Source: Sulfuricella sp. (GTDB lineage Bacteria > Pseudomonadota > Gammaproteobacteria > Burkholderiales > Sulfuricellaceae). From it: 55,351 bases of DNA. Position numbers and translations under genes: made by a program. Where the stretch lies: positions 1 through 55,351 of the forward strand of contig JAQTMN010000009.1 of NCBI GenBank assembly GCA_028714315.1, in the 5' to 3' direction. Of the stretch, positions 33,208 to 41,191 are shown in pieces. The number at the start of each line of letters is the position of its first letter. The stretch's first letter is position 1. The notes under the pieces were generated by a model. The model did no database searches and had not been told where the DNA came from. It worked only from the letters and a program-made list of their open reading frames with translations.

Positions 33208-34953
33208 ATGCTCTGGCAGGCACTGACCGCGATGCGTGATCTACGGCGTTTGCACGAAATCGCCTCGATCCTGATCCGCTACGGGTTTGGCGACATGGTG
33301 CGCCGGATGGGGCTGTCCAACGCCTTGGAGCGGGCGGGGACGGCACTGCACTGGAACGAAGCGACAGACTTCGCCCACATGACGCCCCCTGAACGAGTGC
33401 GGCGGGCGCTGGAGGAGATGGGGCCGACTTTCGTCAAACTCGGCCAGGTGCTCGCTACCCGGGTCGATCTACTCGAACCCGAGTGGACCGCCGAATTCGG
33501 GAAATTACAGGACAGCGCGCCGCCCGCTCCCTGGGCAGCCGTACATCAGCAGCTCACCGAAGACCTCGGCGCGCCGCCCGAGGAAATCTTCGCGGCCTTC
33601 GATCCCGAGCCCTTGGCGGCCGCTTCCATTGCGCAGGTGCATCGGGCGCGTCTCGACGATGGCAGCGAAGTCGTGGTCAAGGTGCGCAGGCCCGGCATTC
33701 GGCCCATTCTGGAAGCCGATCTGCGCTGGCTTGCGCGCTTGGCCGAACTCGCTGAGACGGAGAGCGCGGAATGGCGCGTCCTGCATCCGCGCGAGATGGT
33801 GCGCCAGTTCGGCCAGTCGCTGCGCAATGAACTCGATTTCGCCGGCGAATGCCGCAATGCCGAACGCATCGCCGAGAACTTCACCGGCTATACCGATCAG
33901 GACTCTCCTCCTGTCGTCCCGGGCGAGGAGAAGCCGGACGCGGATGGCGCACATCCCATCATCGTCATTCCCCGCGTGTATTGGCAGTGGACCGGCGAGC
34001 GGGTCTGCGTACAGGAATTCATTGGTGGTATTTCCGGGCGCAGGCTTCAGGCCGTAGATCAGGCTGGCCTGGACCGCAAGATGCTCGCACGGCGTGGCGC
34101 CAATGCCGTACTGAAGATGATCGTCGAGGACGGGGTGTTTCACGCTGACCCCCATCCGGGCAACGTGTTCTATTTGCCGGGCAATCGAATCGCCTTCATC
34201 GACTTTGGCATGGTTGGCAGGCTGGAGGAGGAACGCCGCGACCAGTTGATCCGCCTGCTGCTGGGGCTGGTGAGGAACGACGCCCGCAGCGTCGTCGACG
34301 TCATGCTCGAATGGACGAGCGACGGTGTGGCAAATGAGCAGGATCTGTTGTCGGAAGTCCAGTCTTTCATAGATCGCTACCACGGCGTGCCACTGAAGCA
34401 ACTGCGGTTGAGCGTAATGTTGTCCGACCTCGTGGCGATCCCGCGCCAGCATCACCTCGCCCTGCCCAACGATCTGTCCCTGCTGGTCAAAGCCTTCGTC
34501 ACACTGGAAGGCTTGGGCCGTGAACTCGATCCCGGTTTCGACATGGCCAACCAGGCACTGCCGCTGCTGGAGCGTGCCATGCACGCGCGCTACTCCCCGG
34601 CAGCGCTGCTCAGACGGGGGCGGCGGGCGGCCGGTGACATCTTCTCGTTGTTGGCTGGCTTGCCCCAGGACATCTCCCGGTTGCTGCGAGCCGCCCGCCG
34701 CGGTCGCCTGGAAGTACACATCGACGTCACCCATCTGAGACGGGTCGGCGATCAGCTCGACAATGCCGCCAACCGTCTGGTGATCGGGATCGTCGTCGCC
34801 GCGCTCATCGTCGGTTCGTCCATCGTCATGACCGTGTCGGGAGGGCCGACGCTCCTGGGGTTGCCGGTCTTTGGCTTTCTCGGATTCCTTGGCGCGACAG
34901 TCGGCAGCCTATGGCTTCTGCTTTCCATTCTGCGCAGCGGGAGAGGACGATGA
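33208..34953 (+). CDS. AarF/UbiB/ABC1-family atypical kinase
   Basis: 581 residues. Diagnostic motifs are K77-x-G-Q (FVKLGQVLATR), the alanine-rich loop AAASIAQVHRA, VVVKVRRPG, NELDFAGE, the catalytic H-A-D-P-H-P-G-N (from residue 312) and IDFGM. Two C-terminal membrane helices (about 528-575) anchor it, as in UbiB. UbiB supports ubiquinone synthesis; homologues elsewhere affect lipid traffic. It lies 9 bp behind the efflux genes and overlaps the glycosyltransferase gene by 4 bp, so it belongs to this operon and is not the housekeeping ubiB. A membrane-lipid role is likely. Confidence 0.9.
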   Translation: MLWQALTAMRDLRRLHEIASILIRYGFGDMVRRMGLSNALERAGTALHWNEATDFAHMTPPERVRRALEEMGPTFVKLGQVLATRVDLLEPEWTAEFGKLQDSAPPAPWAAVHQQLTEDLGAPPEEIFAAFDPEPLAAASIAQVHRARLDDGSEVVVKVRRPGIRPILEADLRWLARLAELAETESAEWRVLHPREMVRQFGQSLRNELDFAGECRNAERIAENFTGYTDQDSPPVVPGEEKPDADGAHPIIVIPRVYWQWTGERVCVQEFIGGISGRRLQAVDQAGLDRKMLARRGANAVLKMIVEDGVFHADPHPGNVFYLPGNRIAFIDFGMVGRLEEERRDQLIRLLLGLVRNDARSVVDVMLEWTSDGVANEQDLLSEVQSFIDRYHGVPLKQLRLSVMLSDLVAIPRQHHLALPNDLSLLVKAFVTLEGLGRELDPGFDMANQALPLLERAMHARYSPAALLRRGRRAAGDIFSLLAGLPQDISRLLRAARRGRLEVHIDVTHLRRVGDQLDNAANRLVIGIVVAALIVGSSIVMTVSGGPTLLGLPVFGFLGFLGATVGSLWLLLSILRSGRGR

Positions 34954-37577
34954 GCACCACCGGGAAGGTCGTCATCTTCTATTCTTCCATCGGATACGGA
35001 CACATCAGTGCCGCGCAATCCATTCAGGACGAGATACGGCGGCAATCTCCGGCGACCCGGGTGCTGATGCAGGACATCCGCACGTTCATGCATCCGGTGT
35101 GGCGACGGGTTGACGAGCGCCTGTACTGGTTCGTCGCCAACCATCTGCCGGAGTGCTTCGAGAGTCTGTTCCGTACGATGCAGGCGCGCGGCAGCCGTGT
35201 GGCCTCGCTGTCGATGCTGCCCAACGATTATCCAGAAGAAAGCGTATCGGCCTACTTGACCGCGCAGCGGCCTGATGCCGTTCTCGCCAGCCATTACGGG
35301 GCGGCCCAAGTGCTGGGAACCTTGCGGGAAAAAGGACTGCTGTCCGACACGAGAATCGGTTGGCTGCATACGGATTTCTTCGAGGGCTATTTCCCGCGCA
35401 TCTCCAAGCGGATCGACCGTACCTTTCTTGCCCACCCGGAACTGAAAACGCGCTGGCTGGCCGCAGGCGTTCCGGCCGATAAAATCGTTACCAGCGGCAT
35501 GCCGGTGCGGATTCCCGCGGCATCCGCCGACGCCCGCCGTGCCACGCTCCAGGGCCTTGGGCTGTCGTTGGAGGTGCCGACACTGCTGCTGACCGGCGGC
35601 AAGGAAGGAGCGGGCGACTATCTGGGGGTCGTCGAAAGCATCGTTCGCCGCCGCCCGGGCCGCCTGCAGATCATCGCAGTGTGCGGCACGAATACGCGGC
35701 AATACGAGGCGCTTGCCGATCTGCGCGAAAGGCTGCCGGACACGGTGACGTTGAAGCCGCTGGGGCTGCTGCCGCGCAGCGAGATGGCGTCGTGCATGGC
35801 AGCCACCGACATCCTGGTCACCAAGGCCGGCGGGATGACGCCCGCAGAGGCTTTTGCCCTCGGGGTGCCGACCGTGCTGCTCGACGTGATCAGCGGGCAT
35901 GAACGCGAAAACGCCGCGCTGTTCCTGCGCCAGGGCCTGGCCCGGTTCGCGGCCAGCGCCGACGATGCGGGCAGATCCGTGATGGAACTGCTGGGCGACC
36001 CTGCCGAGCGCGAGGCCATGCTGCGAGCCCAGCAGGAGTTCCGGCAGGGCATCGACATCGCGAGCATCGTGCGGTTTGCGCTGGACGATGGCTTCCGGCC
36101 AGGCCGCCCGCTGCCCGGCTATGGCGTCGAGAACGGCGCGCCCGTCCAGGGCATCGATCAGGCGCTGGCGCAACTGGATTCCGAAGCACCGGCAGAGGTC
36201 GAGCTGCTGTTGTCCTACGCCACGTCCAAAACGCCGCAACGGGTCGTTCTCGAAAACCCGTTCGGGCATCTTGCCGTGCGCATCGGCGACACCGTCTACA
36301 GCGCGAACTACATCGCGGACCCGTCCGTCGACCCGAACTTCCTGCAGCACGTGAGCCTGGCGGACTACCTGTACGGCATCCATCGTCCGTCCCGTTCGCA
36401 AGTTCACACCAACACCTACGGCATGGCCTATGGCCGTGAGACGCTCGGGCTGCGGGTCCAGGGCATTCCCGCCGAGCGCCGTGCGGCGATGGTGGCCGAG
36501 GCCCACCGCATCGAAAACGGATTCCGGGACGCAAGCCTGCGCTGGAGCAGGAGCGATCTCAATTGCGCCGACGTGGTTGCGCGAATTCTCGCCGCCGGTG
36601 GCTACGACGACCGCTCCTTGTACGACCGGGCGGGTCTGCCGAGCATGCCGCTGGATTTGTTCGAGCGGATGCGGGCGCACTTCGAGGCCGATACTTCCTT
36701 GCGGGAAGAACTGGTGGCCTACCGATTGCTGCCTGGAACGCAGGCAAGCTACCGCTTCTCCCGTTTTCCGCTGTCGGTCGGGCAGCCATTGCGCTCGATG
36801 GCGCGCGTCCTGAGCGATGCACCGCGGGATGCGCTTGAGCAGGCAGCGACCCGGCAGGTCACCGGTTACTTCGGCGACCGGCGGCTCTACGTGGAGAACC
36901 TGCGGGCATGCTGGCCAGCTTCGGAATCTGCGCACTCCTCCTTGACCAGCCGTCCTCATTTGGCGCTGGCGCAGGCCATCCGCGCCGATTTGCGGCGTCT
37001 GCTCGCGGTATACGTGAAACTGCCGCTCAAGCGGATCGAACGCCTGGGCAGCTTCCCCGCCGCACAGGAGTTCCACCGTCTCGCCGACCGCGGGCTCCAG
37101 CTCGCCCGACTCGCCACCGAGCACGTCGAAGATGACTTGCATCCCCGCACCGATCGCCTGCGCGCGCTGTTCACCCGGCTCGTGGAGGACTACGGGCGGA
37201 TTAACCCGCAGCGTTTGGAGTCGCGCCACGTGCGGTCATACCTTGCGCGGCTTCGGGCGTTCGAGTCGACGCAGGGACGTGAACTCGTACCTACCGGTAC
37301 TGCGTGGGCGCTCCTGCCCGCCTGGTGGCACAGGATAGCGGCGCTCGCTCGCACCAGTGCGCGGTCGCACCCTCGCAGCGGGGGGACGAGTGGGTTCAGC
37401 GGCATGCGGGTTGATCCGGGCGAAGTCGAGCTTAACGGCGATGCGAAAGAGCACGGTGCGCATCCTCTCGAAGCTGATCCGGCCGCGCGTTTGACGCTTG
37501 GTGACCTGGAAGAGCCCACCATGACCGTTGCCACTGACCATGAGGCACCCGATTTTTCGCAGTTCCATTACCATTGA
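34950..37577 (+). CDS. MGDG-synthase-like glycosyltransferase with papain-like extension
   Basis: 875 residues from ATG 34950 (ATGA overlap with the kinase gene). Residues 1-170 fit the MGDG-synthase N-terminal domain (YSSIGYGHISAAQSIQDEI, IGWLHTDFF). Residues about 175-370 fit the GT28 C-terminal half with the donor-binding VTKAGGMTPAEAFALGVPTV near 290. Such enzymes add sugar to diacylglycerol. The following part is unusual: H440 in FGHLAVRIGDTVYSANY and C539 in LNCADVVARILAAGGY look like a permuted NlpC/P60 (papain-like) site. The last 250 residues are arginine-rich helices. The fusion suggests a lipid- or envelope-modifying bifunctional enzyme; the second activity is inference. Confidence 0.8.
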   Translation: MSTTGKVVIFYSSIGYGHISAAQSIQDEIRRQSPATRVLMQDIRTFMHPVWRRVDERLYWFVANHLPECFESLFRTMQARGSRVASLSMLPNDYPEESVSAYLTAQRPDAVLASHYGAAQVLGTLREKGLLSDTRIGWLHTDFFEGYFPRISKRIDRTFLAHPELKTRWLAAGVPADKIVTSGMPVRIPAASADARRATLQGLGLSLEVPTLLLTGGKEGAGDYLGVVESIVRRRPGRLQIIAVCGTNTRQYEALADLRERLPDTVTLKPLGLLPRSEMASCMAATDILVTKAGGMTPAEAFALGVPTVLLDVISGHERENAALFLRQGLARFAASADDAGRSVMELLGDPAEREAMLRAQQEFRQGIDIASIVRFALDDGFRPGRPLPGYGVENGAPVQGIDQALAQLDSEAPAEVELLLSYATSKTPQRVVLENPFGHLAVRIGDTVYSANYIADPSVDPNFLQHVSLADYLYGIHRPSRSQVHTNTYGMAYGRETLGLRVQGIPAERRAAMVAEAHRIENGFRDASLRWSRSDLNCADVVARILAAGGYDDRSLYDRAGLPSMPLDLFERMRAHFEADTSLREELVAYRLLPGTQASYRFSRFPLSVGQPLRSMARVLSDAPRDALEQAATRQVTGYFGDRRLYVENLRACWPASESAHSSLTSRPHLALAQAIRADLRRLLAVYVKLPLKRIERLGSFPAAQEFHRLADRGLQLARLATEHVEDDLHPRTDRLRALFTRLVEDYGRINPQRLESRHVRSYLARLRAFESTQGRELVPTGTAWALLPAWWHRIAALARTSARSHPRSGGTSGFSGMRVDPGEVELNGDAKEHGAHPLEADPAARLTLGDLEEPTMTVATDHEAPDFSQFHYH

Positions 37578-37602
37578 AAAGATCGTTCGTATGAACTATG
37601 TC
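37574..37602 (+). promoter_or_regulatory. tetR promoter with operator between -35 and -10
   Basis: TTGAAA (37574-37579), 17 bp, TATGTC (37597-37602). The inverted repeat GTTC-GTAT-GAAC (37585-37596) fills the spacer. It shares TCGTAYGAACT with the efflux operator at 27200-27210, which suggests autoregulation by the TetR protein. Confidence 0.65.
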
Positions 37603-37626
37603 TTTATCGGAACAGTCGGAGGATGT

Positions 37627-38373
37627 ATGCCAAATCATGCCGAAACAACCAGCGGCCACGAGGCGCGCAGTGCCAAGACCCGATCGCAGTTGATCGAAGC
37701 AACGATTGACGTTGTCGCTGCCGTTGGCTACGAGGGGGCAACCACACGCGCCTTGGCCCAGGCGGCCAAAACCACGCTGTCGGCCATTCCCTACCATTTC
37801 GGCAGCAAGAAGGAACTCTATCTGGCCGCAGCGGAGATGATCGCCGAATATGCGGCCAATCGCTTCGCGGAAGCCGCAGCCTTGCTCGACGATACGCCGG
37901 ACATCGAGCTTTCCGTTCGCTTCGAACGCGCACTGATCCAAGTGCTCCACACCATGCTGGACGAGGCCGAGCCGCATGCCTGGACGGCATTCGTGGCCCG
38001 CTGCGCTTACGACAACGACGACGCCTTCGCCCTGATTCTTGAACGCGCGATCGCTCCGCTGCAGAAGCGTCTAGTACATGCCGCCAGCCAGTTTAGCGGC
38101 CGATCTTCCGATGACGAGGCGCTGCGGATGCGCGTTATCGCAATTCTGACGGCAATTTTCAGTTTCAGGTTTCTGCGCGGCGTGATGCTCCGTGGCATGG
38201 ACTGGAAAAGCATTCGGAACGAAGCCACCAAGCAAATCACGGACATGGTCCACGATCTCTGCCGAAGCGGCTTTCTTACTGTTTGGTCGGCTGATGACGG
38301 CGCGGACCAAAAAACAGGCCCCTCCCTTTTTGATTCCATCAATCGCTCTCAACTGAAAGGAAATACATCATGA
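37627..38373 (+). CDS. TetR-family repressor of the efflux block
   Basis: 248 residues from ATG 37627, with GGAGG 5 nt upstream; the earlier ATG at 37591 lies in the operator. The N-terminal HTH (TRSQLIEATIDVVAAVGYEG, TTRALAQAAKTTLSAIPYHF, GSKKELYLAAAEM) is typical, and the C-terminal ligand domain resembles the CecR/YbiH group (TetR_C_15-like). Its last 28 codons lie in the 100-bp repeat that recurs after the cupin gene. Operator pairs at 27193 and 37585 suggest it controls the efflux operon and itself. Confidence 0.9.
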   Translation: MPNHAETTSGHEARSAKTRSQLIEATIDVVAAVGYEGATTRALAQAAKTTLSAIPYHFGSKKELYLAAAEMIAEYAANRFAEAAALLDDTPDIELSVRFERALIQVLHTMLDEAEPHAWTAFVARCAYDNDDAFALILERAIAPLQKRLVHAASQFSGRSSDDEALRMRVIAILTAIFSFRFLRGVMLRGMDWKSIRNEATKQITDMVHDLCRSGFLTVWSADDGADQKTGPSLFDSINRSQLKGNTS

Positions 38374-38389
38374 CTCTCCAATCCTACGC
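38290..38389. repeat. 100-bp direct repeat C, copy 1
   Basis: It covers the last codons of tetR, the spacer, the ribosome site AAAGGAAATACATC and the first seven codons of the cupin gene. It matches 38740-38839 at 98 of 100 bases, at an offset of exactly 450 bp. Confidence 0.95.
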
Positions 38390-38744
38390 CTTTCCTGAGA
38401 TTGTCGAGCAACTCCCTGAAGCTGGATTGCCGATCCCGGGCGTCAAGATTTTCATCTCGCACGCAGGCACGCACGAGGTGTGGTTCCTCAAGTCAGAAAT
38501 CGATCTGGACTACCCGCCGCATGCCCATGCGGCGCAATGGGCCGTCGTCCTGGAAGGTCGAATTCACATCAAGATGGATGGTTCAAGTCGTACTTACGAG
38601 AAAGGGGACCAATACTACCTCCCGCCTGGAGTCGAGCATTCGGTCCGGATCGAAGCCGGCTACGCCGAGGTCATGTTCCTGGATGACCCAGACTTCCTTG
38701 GATTGCAGCAAAAGTTGAAACCTGCTGACTGTTCGTCCTGCTGA
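38370..38744 (+). CDS. Cupin-domain protein
   Basis: 124 residues. A single cupin barrel is visible: PPHAHAAQWAVVLEGRIHIK (first motif, H52 and H54 as likely metal ligands) and YYLPPGVEHSVRIEAGYAE (second motif with a histidine). It ends in a cysteine pair (DCSSC). The first seven residues, MTLQSYA, are identical to those of the next gene because both starts lie in the 100-bp repeat. Small cupins of this kind are often sensors or isomerase-like enzymes; the substrate is unknown. It is read with tetR. Confidence 0.85.
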   Translation: MTLQSYAFPEIVEQLPEAGLPIPGVKIFISHAGTHEVWFLKSEIDLDYPPHAHAAQWAVVLEGRIHIKMDGSSRTYEKGDQYYLPPGVEHSVRIEAGYAEVMFLDDPDFLGLQQKLKPADCSSC

Positions 38745-38839
38745 TGACGGCGCGGACAAGAAAACAGGCCCCTCCCTTTTTGATTCCATCAATCGCTCTC
38801 AACTGAAAGGAAATACATCATGACTCTCCAATCCTACGC
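38740..38839. repeat. 100-bp direct repeat C, copy 2
   Basis: It still carries the old 3' end of tetR in frame (ADDGADKKTGPSLFDS) as a remnant after the cupin stop, then the same ribosome site and start codons for the coiled-coil gene. The arrangement shows that the cupin was inserted with duplication of the tetR end. Confidence 0.95.
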
Positions 38840-39428
38840 ACACCAAACCATCGCATGGGTGAAACAACGCCTCGATGAGGCCGATGCCATTCTTTCCGAG
38901 GTCGAAAAATCGGCCGCCGATATCAAGGAGGATGCCCGCAAGCAAGCCGACGCAGCCCGCGCACGCCTCGCGGCATCCCGCGCGAAGCTGCAGCAGTACT
39001 ACGATGATCTGCGCGCCCAAGCGGACACCGCGAAGCAGGAAGCGGGCGAAATTCAGGACAAGCTCGAAGCCGAATGGATCGAGGTCGAGTCCGCCCTTCA
39101 GCAGTTTGTCGCCACGACCGGCGATCAGGTGAAAACCACGCGCAGCATCGTCGTCGTCCGTGCGCACGCACAGCGGGAAGCGTGGCAAAACTCCCTGAAG
39201 GAGTTGCGTGACCAGGCGGCCGATGCCGTCGAGAAAGCCCGCGGCGAACTCGATGCCGCGTTCGATCACCTTTCCACTGAGGCCGAGAAATTTCAGGCAC
39301 GTATCGGTGAGGTCAAGGACGCCGGCGATGAATCCTGGCGTGCCGTCAAGCAGGGGTTCACCAATGCCAAGGCAGCTCACGACGTCACGGTCCAGAAGAT
39401 CAAGGATGCCTTTTCCAAGGTTCTTTGA
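38820..39428 (+). CDS. Long coiled-coil protein, cytoplasmic
   Basis: 202 residues, almost wholly helical and charged, with heptad-like runs (KSAADIKEDARKQADAARAR, DTAKQEAGEIQDKLEAEWIE, DAVEKARGELDAAFDHLSTE). There is no signal peptide or membrane segment. Such apolipoprotein-like proteins bind membranes or self-assemble. It precedes a secreted coiled-coil protein and two small membrane proteins, so an envelope-stress role is plausible. I do not recognise a named family. Confidence 0.75.
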   Translation: MTLQSYAHQTIAWVKQRLDEADAILSEVEKSAADIKEDARKQADAARARLAASRAKLQQYYDDLRAQADTAKQEAGEIQDKLEAEWIEVESALQQFVATTGDQVKTTRSIVVVRAHAQREAWQNSLKELRDQAADAVEKARGELDAAFDHLSTEAEKFQARIGEVKDAGDESWRAVKQGFTNAKAAHDVTVQKIKDAFSKVL

Positions 39429-39476
39429 ACCTAGGCGCCACGTTGCTTTTACTTTGGCTTATCAGGAGAAATCACC

Positions 39477-40184
39477 ATGAAACTTCGCTTTTCCACAATC
39501 GCCTTGGCGCTGCTTGCTCAGACAGCGTTGCTGTCAGCTCCTCCCGCCTTGGCACAGAATGCAGAAGCACAGGCCGATTCAGCCGCCGCACAGAAGGAGC
39601 CCTCAAGGGTTCACCAAGCACTGGCGTGGTCGCAGGATCGGCTGGCCCAGCTTGATGCCAACATTACTGCCCTGGAAAAAGACGCCAGCAGGCTCCGGGG
39701 CGAGGCGCGCACCAAGGCCGATGCGGCGTTGGCGGACCTGCGCAAGCAGCGGGATACCTATCGCCACCGGGCTCAAGATGCCGCAGCCAACGCAAAGAAC
39801 TGGAGCGATGCCCAGATCGCCGAAGCACGTCAGGCACTTGACAACGATTGGGCCACCTTCCAGGCCACCCGAGACAAATATCTTGAGGAAAGCAAGGCCA
39901 GCATCGCTACGCAGCGTGCCGTACTGGAGGCGGAACTGAATGCGCAGCAGAAAGCGCTTGCTGGATTGCGTGCCGACGCGGCCAAGCTCGCGGCGGATCA
40001 GCGCGCAGCCATTGAAGGGCGTATTGCTGCACTGAATGCAGATGTGGAGGAGACCAAGGCCCGGGTCTCGAAAGCCTCGTCCGAGGTATGGGAGACCACG
40101 AAAAAGAGCTATGGGGAAGCCCAGCGGCTTTTCTCCGAAACCTATGCGTCTATCCGCCAGTCCATCGACGAGGCCAAAAAGTAA
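39477..40184 (+). CDS. Periplasmic coiled-coil protein
   Basis: 235 residues. A clear signal peptide (MKLRFSTIALALLAQTALLS, cleavage after PPALA at about residue 26) leads to a helical, charged body (LAQLDANITALEKDASRLRG, AELNAQQKALAGLRADAAKL). In position and type it corresponds to the periplasmic YqjC in the E. coli yqjCDE group, though sequence identity is not claimed. It lies 48 bp after the cytoplasmic coiled-coil gene. Confidence 0.75.
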   Translation: MKLRFSTIALALLAQTALLSAPPALAQNAEAQADSAAAQKEPSRVHQALAWSQDRLAQLDANITALEKDASRLRGEARTKADAALADLRKQRDTYRHRAQDAAANAKNWSDAQIAEARQALDNDWATFQATRDKYLEESKASIATQRAVLEAELNAQQKALAGLRADAAKLAADQRAAIEGRIAALNADVEETKARVSKASSEVWETTKKSYGEAQRLFSETYASIRQSIDEAKK

Positions 40185-40293
40185 TTTCCCTAATGCCGGA
40201 GACGCAGGCATGTCCTGCGCATTCTCGTCTCTGGCGCATGTGCAGATGCATGGGAAGGTGACAGCCGGAAAATTCTATTGAAGGGGAAAGGCG

Positions 40294-40575
40294 ATGAATC
40301 TGACAAGTGAAATCAAAGCCCTTGGCGTAGAGATCGCCGAGCAAGCTCGCCAACGGACGAAGCCGCAAGATGAAGCCCCGCCCCCCACCGAAGAAGTGAG
40401 CTGCGTCAGCGAAGCACGTTCTCAATTACACGATGCCGACGCTTTCTTGAAAGCTGTAAACGAAACCCTTGACGAGTTTGCGGACGATCTGAATAGGCAC
40501 CCGCGCTTGACGGCGCTGGCCGCGCTTGGCATCGGCCTGGCTGCGGGCGTCGTCATCGGTTACCAGGCTCGATAA
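40294..40575 (+). CDS. YqjD/ElaB-like (DUF883-like) membrane protein
   Basis: 93 residues. A helical cytoplasmic part (HDADAFLKAVNETLDEFADD) is followed by a C-terminal glycine-zipper membrane helix (LAALGIGLAAGVVIGYQAR). This is the YqjD/ElaB layout, whose E. coli members are tail-anchored and can bind ribosomes in stationary phase. The call rests on layout. It is preceded by a 109-bp spacer and followed 30 bp later by a holin-like gene. Confidence 0.7.
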   Translation: MNLTSEIKALGVEIAEQARQRTKPQDEAPPPTEEVSCVSEARSQLHDADAFLKAVNETLDEFADDLNRHPRLTALAALGIGLAAGVVIGYQAR

Positions 40576-40605
40576 CCGATTTGTGCTTTCCTTGAAAGGT
40601 CTCCT

Positions 40606-41055
40606 ATGTCGACTCTCAACTCTGCAAAACTCTACGGCCGCATAGCATTGCTGCGCCGCCAAGTCCTGCTTCGACAGCTCATTCGGCGCAGTATCACCGC
40701 CGCACTGGCTATCGCGGCGTTCATCGCCACCTCCGGGCTGGCGACTTATGCGCTGTTCCTGGCCATCAAAGCTCCTCTCGGTGATCTCGGGGCAACACTG
40801 GCAATCGCTACCCTTTACTTGGTGGCGGCGCTCATTTTGCTGGGTTACACCTTGCATGAGCCACATTCCCCTGAACTGGAGGCACTTGCCGAAATGGAGG
40901 CCGCCGCGCTTGAAACAGTCACGGCCGATACGCAAGGCATCGTGCAACTGGCCACCGCAGCCGGCCACCGCATCGAGAATCTTGGCAGCAGCTTGACTCT
41001 TGGCGTTGGCATGCTGGGCGCGCTTCGCAAGCTCCTGGCTTCTCGAAAGCCTTAA
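40606..41055 (+). CDS. YqjE-like small membrane protein
   Basis: 149 residues with two membrane helices (about 31-55 and 63-82: AALAIAAFIATSGLATYALF and LATLYLVAALILLGYTL-like), then a helical tail. The layout resembles the phage-holin-superfamily YqjE proteins, which lie next to YqjD in many genomes, but YqjE usually lacks the long tail. It is the last gene of the second cargo zone; the transfer regulator begins 136 bp later. Confidence 0.65.
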   Translation: MSTLNSAKLYGRIALLRRQVLLRQLIRRSITAALAIAAFIATSGLATYALFLAIKAPLGDLGATLAIATLYLVAALILLGYTLHEPHSPELEALAEMEAAALETVTADTQGIVQLATAAGHRIENLGSSLTLGVGMLGALRKLLASRKP

Positions 41056-41191
41056 AGAACGGGGCGCAACCGACCGGCTGTGCCGGTGAGTACTCACAAG
41101 AAGAACGCACCGCGAGACGTAGATCTGTGCCAACGCGGAACTCAGTTATCACGGCAAGGATTTGCCAGCCACCCAGTGAGGAAGGGGACAC

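Noticed and set aside
34752-37229. 825-codon minus-strand frame opposite the kinase and glycosyltransferase genes
   Set aside because: It runs across two well-supported genes, is rich in H, Q, R and G, and shows no domain.
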